37,238 nucleotides of DNA, taken from contig JAEUPC010000062.1 of the NCBI GenBank assembly GCA_016789865.1, forward strand, positions 1 through 37,238. The letters are read 5' to 3'. Both the position numbers and the translations under genes were made by a program. The notes below the pieces were generated by a model. The model was not told the origin of the DNA and did not search any database. It was given only the letters and a program-made list of their open reading frames with translations. Positions 1 through 7,346 of this stretch are shown here, one piece after another. Numbering within the stretch: the stretch's first letter is position 1; each line of letters opens with the position of its first letter. Source of the stretch: Rubrivivax sp. (lineage in GTDB: Bacteria > Pseudomonadota > Gammaproteobacteria > Burkholderiales > Burkholderiaceae_C).

Positions 1-1314
1 GCCTTCCTGCCCGGCAGCCTGCTCGACACGCGCCCGGTGAAGGACATGACGCCCTTCGAGGGCAAGACGATGGAGTTCAAGGTCATCAAGCTCGACCGCA
101 AGCGCAACAACGTCGTGTTGTCGCGCCGCGCGGTGGTCGAGGCTTCGATGGGCGAAGAACGCGCCAAGCTGCTGGAGACGCTGACCGAAGGCGCCATCGT
201 GCACGGCGTGGTGAAGAACATCACCGAGTACGGCGCGTTCGTCGATCTCGGCGGCATCGACGGCCTCTTGCACATCACCGACATGGCCTGGCGCCGCGTG
301 CGCCACCCCACCGAGGTGGTGCAGGTCGGCCAGGAGCTCACCGCCAAGGTGCTGAAGTTCGACGCCGAGAAGAACCGCGTCAGCCTGGGCCTGAAGCAAC
401 TGGGCGACGACCCGTGGATGGGCGTGAGCCGCCGTTACCCGCAGGGCACGCGCCTCTTTGGCAAGGTGACCAACATCGCCGACTACGGCGCCTTCGTCGA
501 GATCGAGCCGGGCATCGAAGGCCTGGTGCACGTCTCGGAGATGGACTGGACCAACAAGAACGTCGCACCCAGCAAGACGGTCACGCTGGGCGAAGAGGTC
601 GAGGTGATGGTCCTCGAGATCGACGAGGACAAGCGTCGCATCAGCCTCGGGATGAAGCAGTGCAAGGCCAACCCCTGGGAGGAGTTCAGCTCCACCGTCA
701 AGCGCGGCGACCGCGTCAAGGGGCCGGTCAAGAGCATCACCGACTTCGGCGTGTTCATCGGCCTGTCGGCCGGCATCGACGGCCTCGTGCACCTGTCCGA
801 CCTGAGCTGGAACGAGCCCGGCGAGAGCGCGGTGCGCAACTACAAGAAGGGCCAGGAAGTCGAGGCCCTGGTGCTCGCCGTGGACGTGGAGCGTGAGCGC
901 ATCAGCCTGGGCATCAAGCAGCTCGACGTCGACCCGTTCACCAGCTTCACCACGCTGAACGACCGCGGCAGCCTGGTCAGCGGCAAGGTGAAGACGGTCG
1001 ATGCGCGCGGCGCCGAGATCCAGCTCAACGCCGACGTCACCGGCTACCTGCGCGCCAGCGAGATCAGCCGCGACCGCGTCGAAGACGCACGCAACGTGCT
1101 CAAGGAAGGCGACGACGTGAACGTGATGGTCATCAACGTCGACCGCAAGATGCGCAGCATCCAGCTGTCCATCAAGGCCAAGGACCAGGCCGACCAGCAA
1201 GAGGCGATGCAGCGCCTGGCGCAGAGCAACGAGCGCGAGACCGCGGGCACCACCAGCCTGGGTGCGCTGCTGCGCGCCAAGCTCGACAAGGGCGAAAAGG
1301 GCGCGGGCGAGTAA
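1..1314 (+). CDS. rpsA: 30S ribosomal protein S1, C-terminal ~437 residues (5' end outside window)
   Basis: Ribosomal protein S1 binds mRNA upstream of the start codon and helps the 30S subunit unfold and position messages. The reading frame is open from base 1 and the protein lacks its N-terminal ~120 residues compared with the usual ~557. What is visible is the end of S1 repeat 2 followed by four S1 (OB-fold) repeats, each marked by a G-x-V-x-x-I/V-x-x-x-G-x-F/A signature: [30 protein letters not shown] and a divergent last one, [10 protein letters not shown]. Intervening SLGLKQ/SLGMKQ/SLGIKQ motifs are typical of S1. The Lys/Glu-rich tail ends in a TAA stop. ihfB follows 93 bp downstream on the same strand, the standard proteobacterial order. 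A strong GC hairpin lies between them. Identification is very secure; only the N-terminus is missing. Confidence 0.97.
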   Translation, partial: AFLPGSLLDTRPVKDMTPFEGKTMEFKVIKLDRKRNNVVLSRRAVVEASMGEERAKLLETLTEGAIVHGVVKNITEYGAFVDLGGIDGLLHITDMAWRRVRHPTEVVQVGQELTAKVLKFDAEKNRVSLGLKQLGDDPWMGVSRRYPQGTRLFGKVTNIADYGAFVEIEPGIEGLVHVSEMDWTNKNVAPSKTVTLGEEVEVMVLEIDEDKRRISLGMKQCKANPWEEFSSTVKRGDRVKGPVKSITDFGVFIGLSAGIDGLVHLSDLSWNEPGESAVRNYKKGQEVEALVLAVDVERERISLGIKQLDVDPFTSFTTLNDRGSLVSGKVKTVDARGAEIQLNADVTGYLRASEISRDRVEDARNVLKEGDDVNVMVINVDRKMRSIQLSIKAKDQADQQEAMQRLAQSNERETAGTTSLGALLRAKLDKGEKGAGE

Positions 1315-1340
1315 GCCCTCGCTCGAGCTCTGTCGAAAGA

Positions 1341-1378
1341 GGGCCGGCGCGCGCCGCACGCGCGCGCGCGGCCGGCCC
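1341..1378 (+). terminator. GC-rich hairpin after rpsA
   Basis: GGGCCGGC at 1341-1348 pairs with GCCGGCCC at 1371-1378, and GCGCGC runs inside can extend the stem past a bulge. There is no T-run after it, so it may be a pause, attenuation or processing hairpin between rpsA and ihfB rather than a classical rho-independent terminator. Confidence 0.45.
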
Positions 1379-1407
1379 CGGTCAGCCCCGCCGCTCACGT
1401 CTTGCCC

Positions 1408-1713
1408 ATGACCCGCTCCGACCTCGTCGCGCGCCTTGCCGAGCGCTTCCAGCAGCTCACGCAGCGCGACACCGAGTTCGCCGTCAAGACCATCCTCGAC
1501 GCGATGAGCGACGCGTTGGCGCGCGGCCACCGCATCGAGATCCGCGGCTTCGGCAGCTTCTCGGTGACACGGCGGCCGCCGCGCGTGGGCCGCAACCCGC
1601 GCAGCGGCGCGCAGGTGACGATTCCCGAGAAGCTGGTGCCGCACTTCAAGCCTGGCAAGGCGCTGCGCGAGGCCGTTGACGTCGAGCCGGCCGAACGCGC
1701 CGAGCACTTCTGA
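1408..1713 (+). CDS. ihfB: Integration host factor subunit beta
   Basis: IhfB forms a heterodimer with IhfA that bends DNA sharply and shapes the nucleoid, recombination and many sigma54 promoters. The 101-residue product starts [14 protein letters not shown], contains the HU/IHF family core [28 protein letters not shown] (given as family signature [11 protein letters not shown] and [12 protein letters not shown]) and the C-terminal [12 protein letters not shown] typical of IHF-beta. The ATG at 1408 is chosen because family members start with M-T-(R/K)-S-(D/E)-L; an in-frame TTG at 1402 would add only two residues. It lies 93 bp after rpsA, the conserved rpsA-ihfB order, and is probably partly cotranscribed with it. 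No strong Shine-Dalgarno sequence is visible. Length and motifs are normal for the family. Confidence 0.96.
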   Translation: MTRSDLVARLAERFQQLTQRDTEFAVKTILDAMSDALARGHRIEIRGFGSFSVTRRPPRVGRNPRSGAQVTIPEKLVPHFKPGKALREAVDVEPAERAEHF

Positions 1714-1798
1714 GCGGGGCGGGGTCGGCTGCCCCGGCCCGGCAGCCATTGCCCAGCGTCCCATCGGGGCGTCACGCGCCGCTGCGCGATGCGCCACC

Positions 1799-1804
1799 TA
1801 GAAT
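1799..1804 (+). promoter_or_regulatory. -10-like TAGAAT close to lapA start
   Basis: TAGAAT ends 9 nt before the lapA ATG at 1814. A transcript starting 7 nt after it would have a leader of only 2-3 nt. No convincing -35 is visible at the usual distance. Confidence 0.5.
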
Positions 1805-1813
1805 GGCCGGCCC

Positions 1814-2146
1814 ATGCGTCTTGCTGCCTGGCTGTTGCGGGCCTTCGTCTTCCTCGCGCTGTTCGCCTTCGCGCTGAACAACCGGCAGCCGGTCACGGTG
1901 CACGGGTTCTTCGGTGCCGAGTGGCGCACTCCGCTCGTGGCCGTGCTGCTGCTCGCCTTTGGCGCCGGCGCCGTGCTGGGCGTGCTGGCCATGCTGCCCG
2001 GCTGGTGGCATGGCCGCAGCCAGGCGCCCGGGGGTCGCTCACCCGCCCCCGACTCGATGGACTCGCAGGCCCCTTCCGCGGGCTCCGCGCTGCCCGTGGC
2101 GCCGCGCGAGACCACCGGCGAGCACCCGCCGCGCATCGGCCTGTAG
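1814..2146 (+). CDS. lapA: LapA-type inner-membrane protein (DUF1049)
   Basis: LapA is a small inner-membrane protein that works with LapB in the control of LPS amount, through FtsH-dependent turnover of LpxC in the enterobacteria studied. The 110-residue product has a first membrane segment at about residues 4-22 (LLRAFVFLALFAFALNN), the family motif NNRQPVTVHGFFG, and a second membrane segment at about residues 40-63. It ends in a Pro/Ser-rich hydrophilic tail that is longer than usual. It is directly followed by lapB after 56 bp, the conserved pair. The ATG lies 9 nt after a TAGAAT box and has no Shine-Dalgarno sequence, so the message may be nearly leaderless. The identification rests on the motif and the lapB neighbour. 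Confidence 0.88.
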   Translation: MRLAAWLLRAFVFLALFAFALNNRQPVTVHGFFGAEWRTPLVAVLLLAFGAGAVLGVLAMLPGWWHGRSQAPGGRSPAPDSMDSQAPSAGSALPVAPRETTGEHPPRIGL

Positions 2147-2202
2147 CGCCACGCGCCGCCACCCCCGCGCCCAACCCAACCGCCCCCAAGAGACCACGCG
2201 CG

Positions 2203-3498
2203 ATGGAGTTCGACTTCCAGTGGCTGTTGATGGGCCTGCCGATCGCCTTCGCGCTCGGTTGGATCGCCTCGCGACTGGACCTGCGCCAGATCGGCCGCGC
2301 GCGTCGCGAGACCCCCAGCGCCTACTTCAAGGGCCTGAACCTGCTGCTCAACGAACAGCAGGACAAGGCCATCGATGCCTTCATCGAGGCGGTGCAGCAC
2401 GACCCGGACACGGCCGAGCTGCACTTCGCCCTGGGCAACCTGTTCCGTCGCCGCGGCGAGTTCGAACGCGCCGTGCGCGTGCACGAGCACCTGCTGGCCC
2501 GCGGCGACCTGAAGGCGCACGACCGCGATCGCGCGCAGCACGCGCTGGCCCAGGACTTCATGAAGGCCGGCCTCATCGACCGCGCCGAGGCGGCCTGGCG
2601 CGCACTGGAGGGCACCTCGTTCGACCTGGAGGCCCGCACCGCGCAGCTCACGCTGGCCGAGCGCTCGCGCGACTGGCCTCGCGCGGTGGAGGTGGCTACG
2701 CGGCTGAATGCCGGCGGCGGCGTGGTTCCTGGTGCGTTCGATGCGCGCATCGCGCACTACGAGTGCGAGCAGGCGCTCGAGGCCGATGCCGCGGGTCGCC
2801 CGCAGGAAGCCGAGGCGGCCCTCGCGCGGGCGCACCACGCCGCACCCGCCGCAGCGCGGCCGATGCTGCTGGCCGGCCAGCGCCTGTGGAAAAGCGGCCG
2901 CGCCGCCGAAGCGCTGGCGGCCTGGGACGAACTGCGCGAGCAAAGCGCCAGTGGGGCCTTCCTGCTGGTGGCCGAGGACTATGCGCGCGCTGCGGTGTCC
3001 TGCGGCCGAGTGCCGCCCGTGCGGCGCCTGCTGCTTGCACTGCTGGCGGCACACCCGGCCACCGAGTTGCTGGCTGCGCTGGACCTGCTGGAGGCCGCCG
3101 GGCCCGACGATGCCAACGGGCCGGCCGCCCCAGGCATGGCATCCGGCATGGCATCCGGCATCGCATCCGGCACAGCATTCGGCACAGCATTCGGCACAGC
3201 ATCCGGCACGGCATCCCCCGCCACGCAGCCGGCCGCCGGCCGGCACGAGCGCTGGGTGGCGCAGCTGCAGCGCGCGCCCTCGCTCACCGCCGCGCAGCAG
3301 GTGCTGGCCTCGGACCCGCAGGCCTGGAGCGGCGCCGGGCTCGAGGCACTGCGCGCCGCGGTGGCGCGCGCGGCACGGCCCTTGCAGCGCTATCGGTGCG
3401 CCGCCTGCGGGTTCGAGGCCCAGCACTACTTCTGGCAATGCCCGGGCTGCCTCAGCTGGGAGAGCTACCCGCCGCAGCGCATCGACGCGCTGCAGTAG
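2203..3498 (+). CDS. lapB: LapB (YciM) TPR and rubredoxin-type protein, regulator of LPS synthesis
   Basis: LapB is a membrane-anchored cytoplasmic scaffold that, with FtsH, controls LpxC degradation and so LPS synthesis. The 431-residue product starts with a membrane anchor (about residues 5-22, WLLMGLPIAFALGWIASR), then TPR repeats such as AYFKGLNLLLNEQQDKAIDA and ELHFALGNLFRRRGEFERAV. It ends with the rubredoxin-like metal site Cys399-x2-Cys402 and Cys413-x2-Cys416 (YRCAACGF, CPGCLSWESYP). The ATG at 2203 is chosen because it places the membrane anchor at the N-terminus as in the family; upstream frame extension has no homologous content. It follows lapA closely. Oddity: residues 311-338 are seven copies of a four-residue unit (GMAS, GIAS, GTAF, GTAS) encoded by a 12-bp tandem repeat between the TPR part and the metal-binding end. 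The protein is about 40 residues longer than E. coli YciM, partly because of this. Confidence 0.94.
   Translation: MEFDFQWLLMGLPIAFALGWIASRLDLRQIGRARRETPSAYFKGLNLLLNEQQDKAIDAFIEAVQHDPDTAELHFALGNLFRRRGEFERAVRVHEHLLARGDLKAHDRDRAQHALAQDFMKAGLIDRAEAAWRALEGTSFDLEARTAQLTLAERSRDWPRAVEVATRLNAGGGVVPGAFDARIAHYECEQALEADAAGRPQEAEAALARAHHAAPAAARPMLLAGQRLWKSGRAAEALAAWDELREQSASGAFLLVAEDYARAAVSCGRVPPVRRLLLALLAAHPATELLAALDLLEAAGPDDANGPAAPGMASGMASGIASGTAFGTAFGTASGTASPATQPAAGRHERWVAQLQRAPSLTAAQQVLASDPQAWSGAGLEALRAAVARAARPLQRYRCAACGFEAQHYFWQCPGCLSWESYPPQRIDALQ
3133..3216 (+). repeat. 12-bp tandem repeat x7 inside lapB
   Basis: Seven 12-bp units starting at 3133, 3145, 3157, 3169, 3181, 3193 and 3205, of the form GGCAYGGCATCC/GGCACAGCATTC, encode G-(M/I/T)-A-(S/F). 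Unit length is a multiple of three, so copy-number change keeps the frame. Confidence 0.93.
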
Positions 3499-3510
3499 CG
3501 CGACGACATG

Positions 3511-3527
3511 GCGCCCCGGCCGGGCGC
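3511..3527. terminator. Hairpin between convergent lapB and waaC
   Basis: GCGCCC at 3511-3516 can pair with GGGCGC at 3522-3527, around the perfect 10-bp palindrome CCCGGCCGGG (3515-3524). It lies in the 46-bp gap between two convergent stop codons and could act on either strand. No T-run is present. Confidence 0.4.
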
Positions 3528-3544
3528 GCGCGCCGCCGTCGGGC

Positions 3545-4501
3545 CTAACTGCGCAGCTGCTGCTCCAGCAGCGCCAGCACGTCGTTGCGCGCCGGCACCT
3601 GCCACTTGCCGCCGATGCTGGCCACGCGCCCGGGGCCGACGATGCCCGCCAGCCCCGGCTCGTGGTCGCAATAGATGCCCAGCGTCGGGCGGCCGAGGGC
3701 CGCCGCCAGGTGCGTGAAGCCGGTGTCCAGCCCCACCACCTGCCGCGCACCGGCCAGCACGGCGGCCATCTCGCCCACGCGCAGGAACGGCGGCACGTCG
3801 CCCTCGCAGTCGGCGGCGATGCGCTCGGCCAGCGTCTGCTCCTCGTCGGCGCCCCACAGCACCACCGGGACGAGCCCATGCTCGCGCAGGCGCTTGCCCA
3901 CGGCCCCCCAGTGCCGTTCGGGCCACAGCTTCTCCTTGCGGCTGGCGTTGGGGATCAGCACCGCATACGGGACCTTGGGGCCCCAGCCGGCCGCCACGGC
4001 ATGCGCGCGCAGGCCGAAGTCGGGCCGCGTGTCCGGCACCGCATAGCCCAGGTGCGCGGCGGCCAGCATTCGGCAGCGCTGCACTGCGTGCAGGTCCTTG
4101 GGCACCGCGGCCTTGCGGTGGTACGCCATGGCGGCCAGCGGTTCGCGGGCGCTGCCCTTGTCGTAGCCGGCCACCGGTCCGCGGGCCTGCCGCGCCCACA
4201 GGGCGCTCTTCACCAGGCCCTGCAGGTCGAGCACGAGGTCGAACGGTTCGCGCTGCAGCTCGGCGCGCAGCTCGCCCATCGCGCGCCGCGTGGTGCCTGC
4301 CAGCAGTGAACGGCGCCACTTGCGCCAGGCCATCGGAATGACCCGGCGCACGCCCGGGTGCAGCTGCGGGATGGCGGCGTAGGCCCCCTCCACCAGCCAC
4401 TCGACGGTGGCCGCGGGGTCGTGGCGCAGCACGTCGGTCACCACCGGCAGTGCATGCACCACGTCGCCCATCGACGAGGTCTTGACGATCAGCAGGCGCA
4501 T
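3545..4501 (-). CDS. waaC: Lipopolysaccharide heptosyltransferase I
   Basis: WaaC adds the first L-glycero-D-manno-heptose to Kdo2-lipid A on the cytoplasmic face of the inner membrane. The 318-residue product starts MRLLIVKTSSMGDVVHALPV, the classic N-terminal signature of heptosyltransferase I (GT9 fold), with YDLVLDLQGLVKSAL-like text (FDLVLDLQGLVKSALWARQA) near residue 90. The nucleotide-sugar part includes IPNASRKEKLWPERHW and the GLDTGFTHLAAALGRPTLGIY motif (D-T-G-x-x-H-L-A-A-A) near residue 255. The ATG at 4501 is chosen from that signature; the frame stays open upstream only because it overlaps DUF4254 coding sequence. It lies 16 bp downstream of the DUF4254 gene on the same strand, suggesting an operon. 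Confidence 0.94.
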   Translation of the reverse strand: MRLLIVKTSSMGDVVHALPVVTDVLRHDPAATVEWLVEGAYAAIPQLHPGVRRVIPMAWRKWRRSLLAGTTRRAMGELRAELQREPFDLVLDLQGLVKSALWARQARGPVAGYDKGSAREPLAAMAYHRKAAVPKDLHAVQRCRMLAAAHLGYAVPDTRPDFGLRAHAVAAGWGPKVPYAVLIPNASRKEKLWPERHWGAVGKRLREHGLVPVVLWGADEEQTLAERIAADCEGDVPPFLRVGEMAAVLAGARQVVGLDTGFTHLAAALGRPTLGIYCDHEPGLAGIVGPGRVASIGGKWQVPARNDVLALLEQQLRS

Positions 4502-4517
4502 CGCGGCGGCCACCCGA

Positions 4518-5234
4518 TCAACGCGCGCGGGCCGGCGCAGCAGCACCCGCCGCTGCCTGCTCGGCCACCAGCGCGGGGTTGAAGCGCGGGTCGTTGTACA
4601 TCTTGAACTGGCGGTAGACCTTGAAGTAGGCACGGCCCGCGGCCGCCTCGACCAGCAGCGCATCCAGGCAGCCGGCCAAGTCGGCGCGCTGCTGCGACAG
4701 CCGCTCCAGCTTGCCGCGGCTGGCCTCGCGGTGCGCCTCGTCGACGTCGCGCCGCGCGGTCTGCGCGCGCATCGCATGGACCTTCAGCGCCAGGATCGAC
4801 AGCCGGTCGATCATGCTGCCGGCGGTCTCGCTGTTCAGCCGCGCGCCGGCGGCCACGGTGGCCTGTGGCGCGTCGGTGCGCGCCGAAGCGGCATCGACCA
4901 GTCCGAGCGCGACGAGCAGGATCTCGTCGACGCGCTCGGTGGCGTCGTTGCGTGCCTGGTTGAAACCGTCGATGGCGCGCTTGTTGGCGGCGATCTCGGC
5001 GTCGGCCACTGTGGTGCGCCGCGCCAGGTCTTCCTCGGCCCACAGGCGGCAGTTGAAGAGGTGGTTGGTCTGCACCCAGCGCCAGAACTCGGGGCTGCCG
5101 GGCATGCCGGCCTGGGTGGCTTCGGCCGGTGGCTGTGCCGGCAGCCCGGCGGTCGGCCAGCCGGGCATGGCCATCAAGCGATCGTGCAGCGCCACCACAT
5201 CCGCGGCGCTGGGCAAACTGGGTGTCATGAGCAT
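4518..5234 (-). CDS. DUF4254 family protein
   Basis: The product of about 238 residues matches the DUF4254 family as I remember it: a mostly helical protein with SADVVALHDRLMAMPGW-like start, FWRWVQTNHLFNCRLWAEEDLARR, an NRxAID-like NKRAIDGFNQARND segment, and MIDRLSILALKVHAM in the middle. The second half is a probable coiled coil (RLSQQRADLAGCLDALL) ending in YFKVYRQFKMYNDPRFNP. Family members sit in glycosyltransferase and LPS loci, and here it precedes waaC by 16 bp; the biochemical role is unknown to me. Two ATG codons compete, at 5234 and 5228 (M-L-M-T-P); a GGGGAG sequence lies 13 nt or more before the first, so the choice is weak. It is divergent from the GT9 gene, sharing a 71-bp promoter region. 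Confidence 0.8.
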   Translation of the reverse strand: MLMTPSLPSAADVVALHDRLMAMPGWPTAGLPAQPPAEATQAGMPGSPEFWRWVQTNHLFNCRLWAEEDLARRTTVADAEIAANKRAIDGFNQARNDATERVDEILLVALGLVDAASARTDAPQATVAAGARLNSETAGSMIDRLSILALKVHAMRAQTARRDVDEAHREASRGKLERLSQQRADLAGCLDALLVEAAAGRAYFKVYRQFKMYNDPRFNPALVAEQAAAGAAAPARAR

Positions 5235-5287
5235 CAACGGCCCGTGGCTCCCCGGGGGGCGCGGCCGCGGCTGGCAGAATGGGCGCG

Positions 5288-5294
5288 CATTATG
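5288..5294. promoter_or_regulatory. Symmetric -10 element CATTATG between DUF4254 and GT9 genes
   Basis: CATTATG reads CATTAT on the + strand (12 nt before the ATG at 5306) and CATAAT on the - strand (about 55 nt before the DUF4254 start). A single odd palindrome could serve both divergent genes. A second candidate, CAGAAT, is at 5275-5280 on the + strand. Confidence 0.4.
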
Positions 5295-5305
5295 GGCCGC
5301 GTGCG

Positions 5306-6427
5306 ATGAGTGCCGAGCAACACCGCACGCGCGAGGCAGCGGCCATGCCGCAGCCGCCACGGGCGGTGGAGGCACCCGGCGGCCCCCGGCACGAGTCGCC
5401 GCCTGAGCTGGCGTCAACGCGCCCTTCTTTGCCGGCGGCCGGGCCGCTGGTCGTGCGCCTGCGCAACTGGGTCGGCGACGTGCTGCTCGGCCTGCCGATG
5501 CTGCAACGCCTGGCCGATGCCGGCTTCGAACTGCACCTGGTGGGCAAGGGCTGGGCCCGCGACCTGCTGGCCGGCCACGGCTGGCCTGTGCATCCGCTGC
5601 CGGCGACCCTGCGGGAGCGCGTGGCCCTCTTCAGGCAGCTGCGCAAGGACGCGTCCGCTGCCGCCTCGGCCCGCGGCGGCCGCCCCGGCGGAATGCCGCG
5701 AGGGCGTATCGACGCGCTGTGCCTGCCCTACTCCTTTTCCAGCGCGGTGGAGTTCCGCCTGGCCGGCCTGCGCGCGCTGGGCCATGCGCACGAAGGCCGC
5801 GGCTTCCTCCTTGGCCGTGCGATCGCACGCGAGCGCGGGCAGCATGAACTGGCCGTCTACTGGGCGCTGGGCGATGCGCTGCTGGGCACGGCCGCCGCGC
5901 TGCCCGAGCGCCTGGGCCTGCGGCTGGCGCCGCAGCACGTCGAAGCGGCGCGTGCGCTGCGCGCCGCGCATGGCCTGGCGCGCGCGCCGATCGTCATCTG
6001 CCCGTTCGCCGGCGGCACGTTCGACAAGCTGCCCAAGACCTGGCCGGAGTTCGCCGAATTCGTGCGCGAGGACCTGCAGCCGCTGGCCCGGGCACAGCAA
6101 CGCCGCATCGTCGTGTGCCCGGGGCCGGGTGAAGTGGACGAGGCCCGCCGGCACTTCGGCGACGCGATCACGCTGGAGGGCGTGGGTCTCGGCACCTACG
6201 CCGCACTGCTGGCCGAAGCCGCGCTGATGATCAGCAACGACACCGGCCCCGGCCACCTGGCCGCGGCGGTGGACACGCCGCTGCTGTCGGTGCTGGGCCC
6301 CACGCACCCGGGTCTATGGCGGGCCTGGGGCCCCTCGGTCAACCTGCTCGGCGGCGCCGGGGTCTGGCCGGGCCGTGGCGCGGTGCTGGCCGCCACGCAG
6401 GAGCTGCTGCTCGCCGGCGACCATTGA
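5306..6427 (+). CDS. Glycosyltransferase family 9 protein, WaaF-like heptosyltransferase
   Basis: GT9 enzymes transfer heptose from ADP-heptose to the LPS inner core. The 373-residue product has a 45-residue Pro-rich, low-complexity N-terminus, then LVVRLRNWVGDVLLGLPMLQ (the heptosyltransferase N-terminal signature, here with R-N-W-V-G-D), IDALCLPYSFSSAVEFRLAG near the middle, and the nucleotide-sugar binding part CPFAGGTFDKLPKTWPEF and ISNDTGPGHLAAAVDTPLLSV-like text with LGPTHPGLWRAWGP. WaaF (heptosyltransferase II) is the best guess because waaC is the neighbour, but the sequence is divergent enough that another core glycosyltransferase is possible. The start at 5306 (MSAEQ) is preferred because the earlier in-frame ATG at 5279 lies upstream of the CATTAT box. 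The N-terminal extension is not needed for the fold. Confidence 0.8.
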   Translation: MSAEQHRTREAAAMPQPPRAVEAPGGPRHESPPELASTRPSLPAAGPLVVRLRNWVGDVLLGLPMLQRLADAGFELHLVGKGWARDLLAGHGWPVHPLPATLRERVALFRQLRKDASAAASARGGRPGGMPRGRIDALCLPYSFSSAVEFRLAGLRALGHAHEGRGFLLGRAIARERGQHELAVYWALGDALLGTAAALPERLGLRLAPQHVEAARALRAAHGLARAPIVICPFAGGTFDKLPKTWPEFAEFVREDLQPLARAQQRRIVVCPGPGEVDEARRHFGDAITLEGVGLGTYAALLAEAALMISNDTGPGHLAAAVDTPLLSVLGPTHPGLWRAWGPSVNLLGGAGVWPGRGAVLAATQELLLAGDH

Positions 6428-6757
6428 TGCGCTGCGCACCGGTGCCGGGCCCGGCCGGTGCGGCCAGCAAGCAGCATGCAGGCGCCCACCAGGGCGAGCT
6501 ACAGAGACCACGGCCGCCCATCGCCGACACCCCAACGGGGGTGCATGACGGCCGTGCGGCCGTTCGCCCGTATCGCCCCATCTGAGGCCCTCTGCGCTCC
6601 TGCCCGCGGGGGAATGCGCAGCACCGACCGGCTGCGAAGAATGATCTTCGTCCCGGGCAACTCGGCGCATCCACACAGCAAGGCGCCAGCCTGACCGGGC
6701 ACCCGTCCCGCACGGTCCGAACCCAACCCCTCTTTTTCACCCACAGGAGAATCCACC
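6428..6757. other. 330-bp intergenic region with three short perfect hairpins
   Basis: No credible coding sequence is seen here; the short open frames have no recognisable motif and no ribosome binding site. Three perfect inverted repeats with 4-nt loops are present: CACCCC/GGGGTG (6527-6542), ACGGCC/GGCCGT (6547-6562, only 4 nt after the first) and CGAAGA/TCTTCG (6635-6650). They could be a tandem terminator for the GT9 gene, or part of a small RNA or leader of the next gene. No clear TATAAT-like box precedes the next start. Confidence 0.5.
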
Positions 6758-7150
6758 ATGTTTCGCAAGCTCATCGCCGTCGTCCTCGCCACCCTCGCCC
6801 TCAACGCCTGGGCCGCGGTGGACATCAACCGCGCCAGCCGCGCCGAGCTGGAGACTGTCAAGGGCATCGGCCCGGGCCTTTCGGCCAAGATCCTCGAGGC
6901 CCGCAAGGCCGGCGAGTTCAAGAGCTGGGCCGACATGGTCGAGCGCGTGCCCGGCGTCGGCGCGGCCAGCGCCGGCAAGCTCTCTCAGGGCGGCCTCACG
7001 GTCGGCGGTGCACCGTTCGATGCCAGCGCGCTGCCGGCGGCCAAGGCCGGCGGCAAGAAGGCCGCCAAGGCCGAGCCGGGCGCCGCCGCCGAAGCCAAGC
7101 CGGCGCGCAAGCCAGCCAAGGCCGAGAAGGCCACCGCGGCGGCCTCCTGA
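6758..7150 (+). CDS. Secreted ComEA-like helix-hairpin-helix protein
   Basis: The 130-residue product has a signal peptide (MFRKLIAVVLATLALNAWA, cleavage likely after A19) followed at once by VDINRASRAELETVKGIGPGL and IVERVPGVGAASAGKL-like text (MVERVPGVGAASAGKL): two helix-hairpin-helix motifs (KGIGPGLSAKI and VPGVGAASAGKL) of the kind that bind DNA backbone in ComEA. The last ~50 residues are a Lys/Ala/Pro-rich tail (KAGGKKAAKAEPG and similar), probably flexible and basic. In competent bacteria ComEA receives incoming DNA in the periplasm; small ComEA-like proteins of this type are widespread in Burkholderiales and their role is often untested. The start is secure: AGGAGA lies 7 nt before the ATG. 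No other competence gene is adjacent. Confidence 0.85.
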   Translation: MFRKLIAVVLATLALNAWAAVDINRASRAELETVKGIGPGLSAKILEARKAGEFKSWADMVERVPGVGAASAGKLSQGGLTVGGAPFDASALPAAKAGGKKAAKAEPGAAAEAKPARKPAKAEKATAAAS

Positions 7151-7165
7151 GCGCGCACGGGACTG

Positions 7166-7198
7166 CCCCGCCAAGCGGGGGCCGCCGGCCGCGGCCCC
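7166..7198 (+). terminator. Two overlapping hairpins after the ComEA-like gene
   Basis: CCCCGC (7166-7171) pairs with GCGGGG (7175-7180) around a CAA loop; GGGGCCGC (7178-7185) pairs with GCGGCCCC (7191-7198) around CGGCC. The two share bases 7178-7180 and cannot both form fully. There is no T-run. The position, just after the stop, suggests transcription termination or 3'-end protection. Confidence 0.45.
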
Positions 7199-7346
7199 TC
7201 GCGAAGCGCCCCGCACCGCCCTCGCGGGGCTGGCCCGGGGCGCGCTGCCTCAATATCGCCTGGGCGGCTGTGAAGACTTCCAGCGCGCCCGGGCAGGCGA
7301 CCCACGGTTCGCCAATCCCGCAGCCCCGGGCGCCAGGCGCAGGCTC

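Noticed and set aside
6458-6694. Small coding sequence between the GT9 and ComEA-like genes
   Set aside because: No ribosome binding site, no motif, low-complexity Arg/Pro text, and it spans three hairpins.
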